17,116 bases of DNA from Bacteroidota bacterium. Its GTDB lineage: Bacteria; Bacteroidota; Bacteroidia; Chitinophagales; Chitinophagaceae. This document shows, one piece after another, positions 14,754-17,116 of the stretch (position 1 is its first letter; every line of letters begins with the position of its first letter). The stretch covers positions 1 to 17,116 of the forward strand of contig CANHIR010000019.1 in the NCBI GenBank assembly GCA_947461015.1, written 5' to 3'. Under the pieces are notes generated by a model. It saw only the letters and a program-made list of their open reading frames with translations, had not been told where the DNA came from and made no database searches. Both the position numbers and the translations under genes were made by a program.

Positions 14754-15509
14754 TTAATTTTCAATATGCACCGTGAAGTAGACGAAGTTAGAGGTGATTT
14801 TATCTAAACTGCTAACCAATGGATATTTAGGGTCACTTATTTTTCTAAGGTCCCTAAGTCCATAACTAAATTTTATTTCGGGAGAGATGGTAGCATAGCG
14901 TAAGAAAAAACTAACACCCAATCCAAGCTCTAAAGCCATATCAGAACCTTTAATCACATTTGGGTAAGATTGAGTCGTGTTTACCGAAGCAGATTTCTCG
15001 GCGCCTAAATCAAAGCCAAATTTCATTCCTGTAATTAAGTAATGACGCATCATTTCAGGATATTTAAATGCGCTATAACGGTCCGATTGAATTTTGAAAC
15101 CAATAGGAAGATCAATAATAACAGAGGGTATTGAATAAGTTTGAACGCCGTTATTTAAAAGATCGTTGGTTGTATAAGTAAACGTATTTCTATTTCCAGA
15201 TATTAATAAAGTGGGGTTAGTTCTTAGCGCAAAGTGATTATTTAATCTTAGGGTACCCGTTAAGCCTAAGTTTAAATACATGGTTTGTATGGGTGCAATT
15301 AAATTGACAGCTCCTGTACTTGGCACCAAAAATTCATTGCCTCTTTTTAAAGATAAATAACTGTTGCTTAGCCCCATACTCATGCCAAGATAGTAAGGCA
15401 ATGCGTCATGGTCTTGTTGGAATACTTCATCTTTTTGAGCATTCACGTTTACTGTTATCACTAAAAGTGACACAAATAAAATTATTTGCTTCCGCAATAA
15501 ATGCTGCAT
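14754..15509 (-). CDS. porT: PorT-like type IX secretion outer-membrane protein
   Basis: A 251-residue outer-membrane beta-barrel protein. Residues 1-24 form a signal peptide ending NVNA before Q25. Alternating strands follow, with features I associate with the PorT family: PYYLGMSMGLSNSYLSL near 38, the LRTNPTLLI strand, DLPIGFKIQSDRYS, HYLITGMKFGFDLGAE, and a C-terminal PEIKFSYGLRDL with a final YFTVHIEN strand. PorT (SprT in Flavobacterium) is needed for type IX secretion and gliding. Its place directly after ubiE, which I recall as the order in other Bacteroidota, strengthens the call. The first 28 bases overlap the end of ubiE in another frame, and pyrC starts 4 bases after its stop, so expression is probably coupled to both. 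A generic outer-membrane barrel protein is the alternative if the family match fails. Confidence 0.78.
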   Translation of the reverse strand: MQHLLRKQIILFVSLLVITVNVNAQKDEVFQQDHDALPYYLGMSMGLSNSYLSLKRGNEFLVPSTGAVNLIAPIQTMYLNLGLTGTLRLNNHFALRTNPTLLISGNRNTFTYTTNDLLNNGVQTYSIPSVIIDLPIGFKIQSDRYSAFKYPEMMRHYLITGMKFGFDLGAEKSASVNTTQSYPNVIKGSDMALELGLGVSFFLRYATISPEIKFSYGLRDLRKISDPKYPLVSSLDKITSNFVYFTVHIEN

Positions 15510-16225
15510 ATTCCTAAGCTTAATTTTTGTTGAGATACTTGTTTAAATCCTACTTTCTCAAAAATAGCCAAAAATGCGTTCCCTTCTGGAAAAGCAATCA
15601 CACTTTTATTTAAATAAGCATAGGCTTCTTTGTTGCCAGAAAATATTTTACCAATGGTAGGTGTAATCCATTGCATATAAAATTTATAAATAGGCTTAAA
15701 CCAAGGACTTGTGGGCTGTGAAAACTCTAAAATTACCAATTTACTACCTGGTTGAAGTACTCTATAAATTTCTGTTAAACCTTTTTCAAGGTCTGCGAAA
15801 TTTCTTACACCAAATGCCACCATGGCGCCATCAAATAGATGGTCGCCGAAAGGAATAGCTGTACTATCGCCCAATACGAGCTCAATATTATTTGAAAGGC
15901 CTTTTTTTGCAATTTTGATACGTCCATACTGCATCATACCTTCTGAAATATCTATCCCTGTTATTTTTGCAGGATGAATTCGCTTTTGCGCCATCAGTGC
16001 CATGTCTGCTGTTCCAGTGGCAATATCTAATAAATGAAGTAATGGTTTTTTGCCAAACTGGTTAATGGCTTTTTTCCTCCACCCTTGGTCTATGCCCAAG
16101 CTTAAAAAACGATTTAGGAAATCATATCTTTTAGCAATGGAATTGAACATGCTGGCTACCTGATCTTTCTTATTTTCGGGACGATCTTCAAAAGGAACAA
16201 TTTTATCGTGTGCGTATTCACTCAT
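15482..16225 (-). CDS. ubiE: Demethylmenaquinone methyltransferase (UbiE/MenG)
   Basis: SAM-dependent C-methyltransferase making menaquinone from demethylmenaquinone, the last step of the respiratory quinone pathway in this phylum. From the chosen start it has 247 residues: the conserved KKDQVASMFNSIAKRYDFLNRFLSLG region (19-44, split here only by description), SAM motif I LDIATGTAD at 66-74, the acidic ribose-binding GIDIS, GDSTAIPF at 119-126, and the family motif VAFGVRNF at 136-143. The frame is open to an ATG at 16267, giving 14 more residues. I prefer the ATG at 16225 since related proteins begin near MSEYAHD, and a perfect -7 promoter element lies 3 bases upstream of it, which would leave the upstream ATG untranscribed. 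It is first in the cluster with porT and is divergent from rsgA. Confidence 0.93.
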   Translation of the reverse strand: MSEYAHDKIVPFEDRPENKKDQVASMFNSIAKRYDFLNRFLSLGIDQGWRKKAINQFGKKPLLHLLDIATGTADMALMAQKRIHPAKITGIDISEGMMQYGRIKIAKKGLSNNIELVLGDSTAIPFGDHLFDGAMVAFGVRNFADLEKGLTEIYRVLQPGSKLVILEFSQPTSPWFKPIYKFYMQWITPTIGKIFSGNKEAYAYLNKSVIAFPEGNAFLAIFEKVGFKQVSQQKLSLGICSIYCGSK

Positions 16226-16228
16226 ACT

Positions 16229-16237
16229 GCAAAGATA
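16229..16237 (-). promoter_or_regulatory. -7 promoter element directly ahead of ubiE
   Basis: On the minus strand TATCTTTGC matches TAnnTTTGC perfectly. TTTG ends 4 bases before the ATG at 16225, the same spacing as in front of the CoA-binding gene. It predicts transcription from about the start codon and decides the start site of ubiE. No clear -33 TTG is visible. Confidence 0.55.
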
Positions 16238-16265
16238 TTGAATTTGTGGGTTATCTTCGTGGCTC

Positions 16266-17116
16266 ATGAAAGCAAGGGTTTACAAATCTACAGGCAGTTG
16301 GTACTCCGTAAAAACGGAGGCAGGTTTGTTTTATCAAGCACGCATCAAAGGCGTGATAAAATTAGACAATCGAACCTCTACCAACCCCATTGCAGTGGGA
16401 GATTGGGTAGCATGTGAAACGGAAATGGATCAACCAACTTTAATGATTGCCGATATATTAGACCGAGACAATTATGTAGCTAGGCAATCCCCTCATAATA
16501 AAAGACAACAACATATTATTGCTTCTAATTTGGACCAGTCTATTTTGCTTGCAACTTTAAAATCGCCTAAAACATCTCAGGGTTTTATGGATCGTTTTTT
16601 AATTTCTTGTGAAACTTTTCATATTCCAGCCATTATTGTGTTTAATAAATCGGATATCTATGGCGAAAAAGAAATGGCCATATATGAAATGATGAAGGAT
16701 ATGTATGAAGCCATTGGGTACAAAGTGTTTTTAATTAGTATTGAAAAAGAAATAGGGTTAGACCCCATCAAAGAATTGCTTGTTAATAAAACAACATTAG
16801 TGAGTGGGCATAGTGGCGTTGGAAAATCTACTTTTATTAATTATTTATTTCCGGACTTGGATATCGAAACACAGGAAGTAAGCGACTGGAGTGGAAAAGG
16901 AATGCATACCACTACTTTTGCACAAATGTATGATTTACCTACTGGTGGTTCTGTAATTGATACGCCAGGTATGCGTGAATTGGCATTGGCGAATATGGAA
17001 AAAGAAGTATTAGCGCAATATTTTCCAGAGATGCGTGAAAAAATGAGTGGCTGTCAATTTAATAATTGTCAACATATTAACGAACCTGGTTGTGCAGTGA
17101 AAGCTGCAGTAGAAAA
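16266..17116 (+). CDS. rsgA: Ribosome small subunit-dependent GTPase RsgA, 3' end missing
   Basis: A circularly permuted GTPase that binds the 30S subunit late in its assembly and couples GTP hydrolysis to release of maturation factors. From the ATG at 16266, 283 residues lie in the window; perhaps 25 more lie beyond the edge. An N-terminal OB fold (about 1-75, with NPIAVGDWV) is followed by motifs in the permuted order: G4 FNKSD at 126-130, G1 GHSGVGKS at 181-188, a G2 threonine region MHTTTF, and G3 DTPG at 232-235. The C-terminal zinc site is present: C263, C268, H270 and C276. The start is fixed by MKARVYKSTGSWY, the usual family opening. The gene diverges from ubiE with 40 bases between starts; a one-mismatch -7-like element (TATCTTCG, 16252-16259) lies 6 bases upstream. 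It was translated directly from the sequence, as it has no stop inside the window. Confidence 0.95.
   Translation, partial: MKARVYKSTGSWYSVKTEAGLFYQARIKGVIKLDNRTSTNPIAVGDWVACETEMDQPTLMIADILDRDNYVARQSPHNKRQQHIIASNLDQSILLATLKSPKTSQGFMDRFLISCETFHIPAIIVFNKSDIYGEKEMAIYEMMKDMYEAIGYKVFLISIEKEIGLDPIKELLVNKTTLVSGHSGVGKSTFINYLFPDLDIETQEVSDWSGKGMHTTTFAQMYDLPTGGSVIDTPGMRELALANMEKEVLAQYFPEMREKMSGCQFNNCQHINEPGCAVKAAVE

Noticed and set aside
14750..14764. Five-residue N-terminal extension of dihydroorotase
   Set aside because: The first codon is TTG and would overlap the porT stop; the ATG at 14749 starts at the family N-terminus and lies 4 bases after porT.
16226..16267. 14-residue N-terminal extension of UbiE
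   Set aside because: It would overlap the rsgA start, does not resemble the usual UbiE opening, and lies upstream of the predicted transcript start.
1..17116. Search for a defence island, mobile element, CRISPR array or tRNA
   Set aside because: No direct-repeat array, transposase, integrase, toxin-antitoxin pair or tRNA-like cloverleaf was found; every sizeable frame is explained by a housekeeping or phylum-typical gene.

Overview
The window reads as a chromosomal housekeeping stretch from a low-GC member of the Bacteroidota, most likely the family Chitinophagaceae. The evidence is a GldB-type gliding lipoprotein, a PorT-type secretion protein directly after ubiE, a DUF5117-type zinc metalloprotease, a lysine/alanine-rich histone-like protein, TAnnTTTG-type -7 promoter elements, and the near absence of Shine-Dalgarno sequences. 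The genus cannot be fixed from this sequence alone. Coding density is very high: the longest gap between genes is about 135 bases, so no gene-free stretch exceeds 300 bases. No tRNA, rRNA, CRISPR array, insertion sequence or phage gene was seen.

Left part (1-3621). A DUF1343/NamZ-like cell-wall enzyme runs off the left edge on the minus strand. It is followed by nadE (glutamine-dependent NAD synthase, minus), which ends at a strong terminator. nadE is divergent from a GldB-like lipoprotein gene (plus), which converges with apaG (minus) across a 9-base gap.

Central metabolism (3738-7067). A good Bacteroidota promoter drives a long-form isocitrate dehydrogenase whose cofactor-site residues look NAD-type. 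Next comes the pyruvate dehydrogenase E2 subunit, with two lipoyl domains that arose by internal duplication. A bidirectional terminator closes this block. The two genes connect pyruvate oxidation with the TCA cycle, and no E1 or E3 subunit gene is in the window.

Middle (7101-10421). An 801-residue secreted metzincin-type protease and a histone H1-like protein lie on the minus strand, separated by a terminator. A small CoA-binding protein lies on the plus strand and appears to be transcribed without a leader.

Right part (10431-17116). A minus-strand cluster is read in the order ubiE, porT, pyrC, a short MutS-like ATPase, then yifB/comM. Spacing is tight: a 28-base overlap, then gaps of 4, 21 and 89 bases. 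It joins menaquinone synthesis, type IX secretion, pyrimidine synthesis and DNA handling. rsgA, a ribosome-assembly GTPase, diverges from ubiE and runs off the right edge.

No undescribed defence or mobile system is visible. The points most worth following up are the DHOase metal-site substitution, the isocitrate dehydrogenase cofactor motif, two promoters that sit exactly four bases from a start codon, the duplicated lipoyl domain with an unusually conserved linker, and the stand-alone MutS core.
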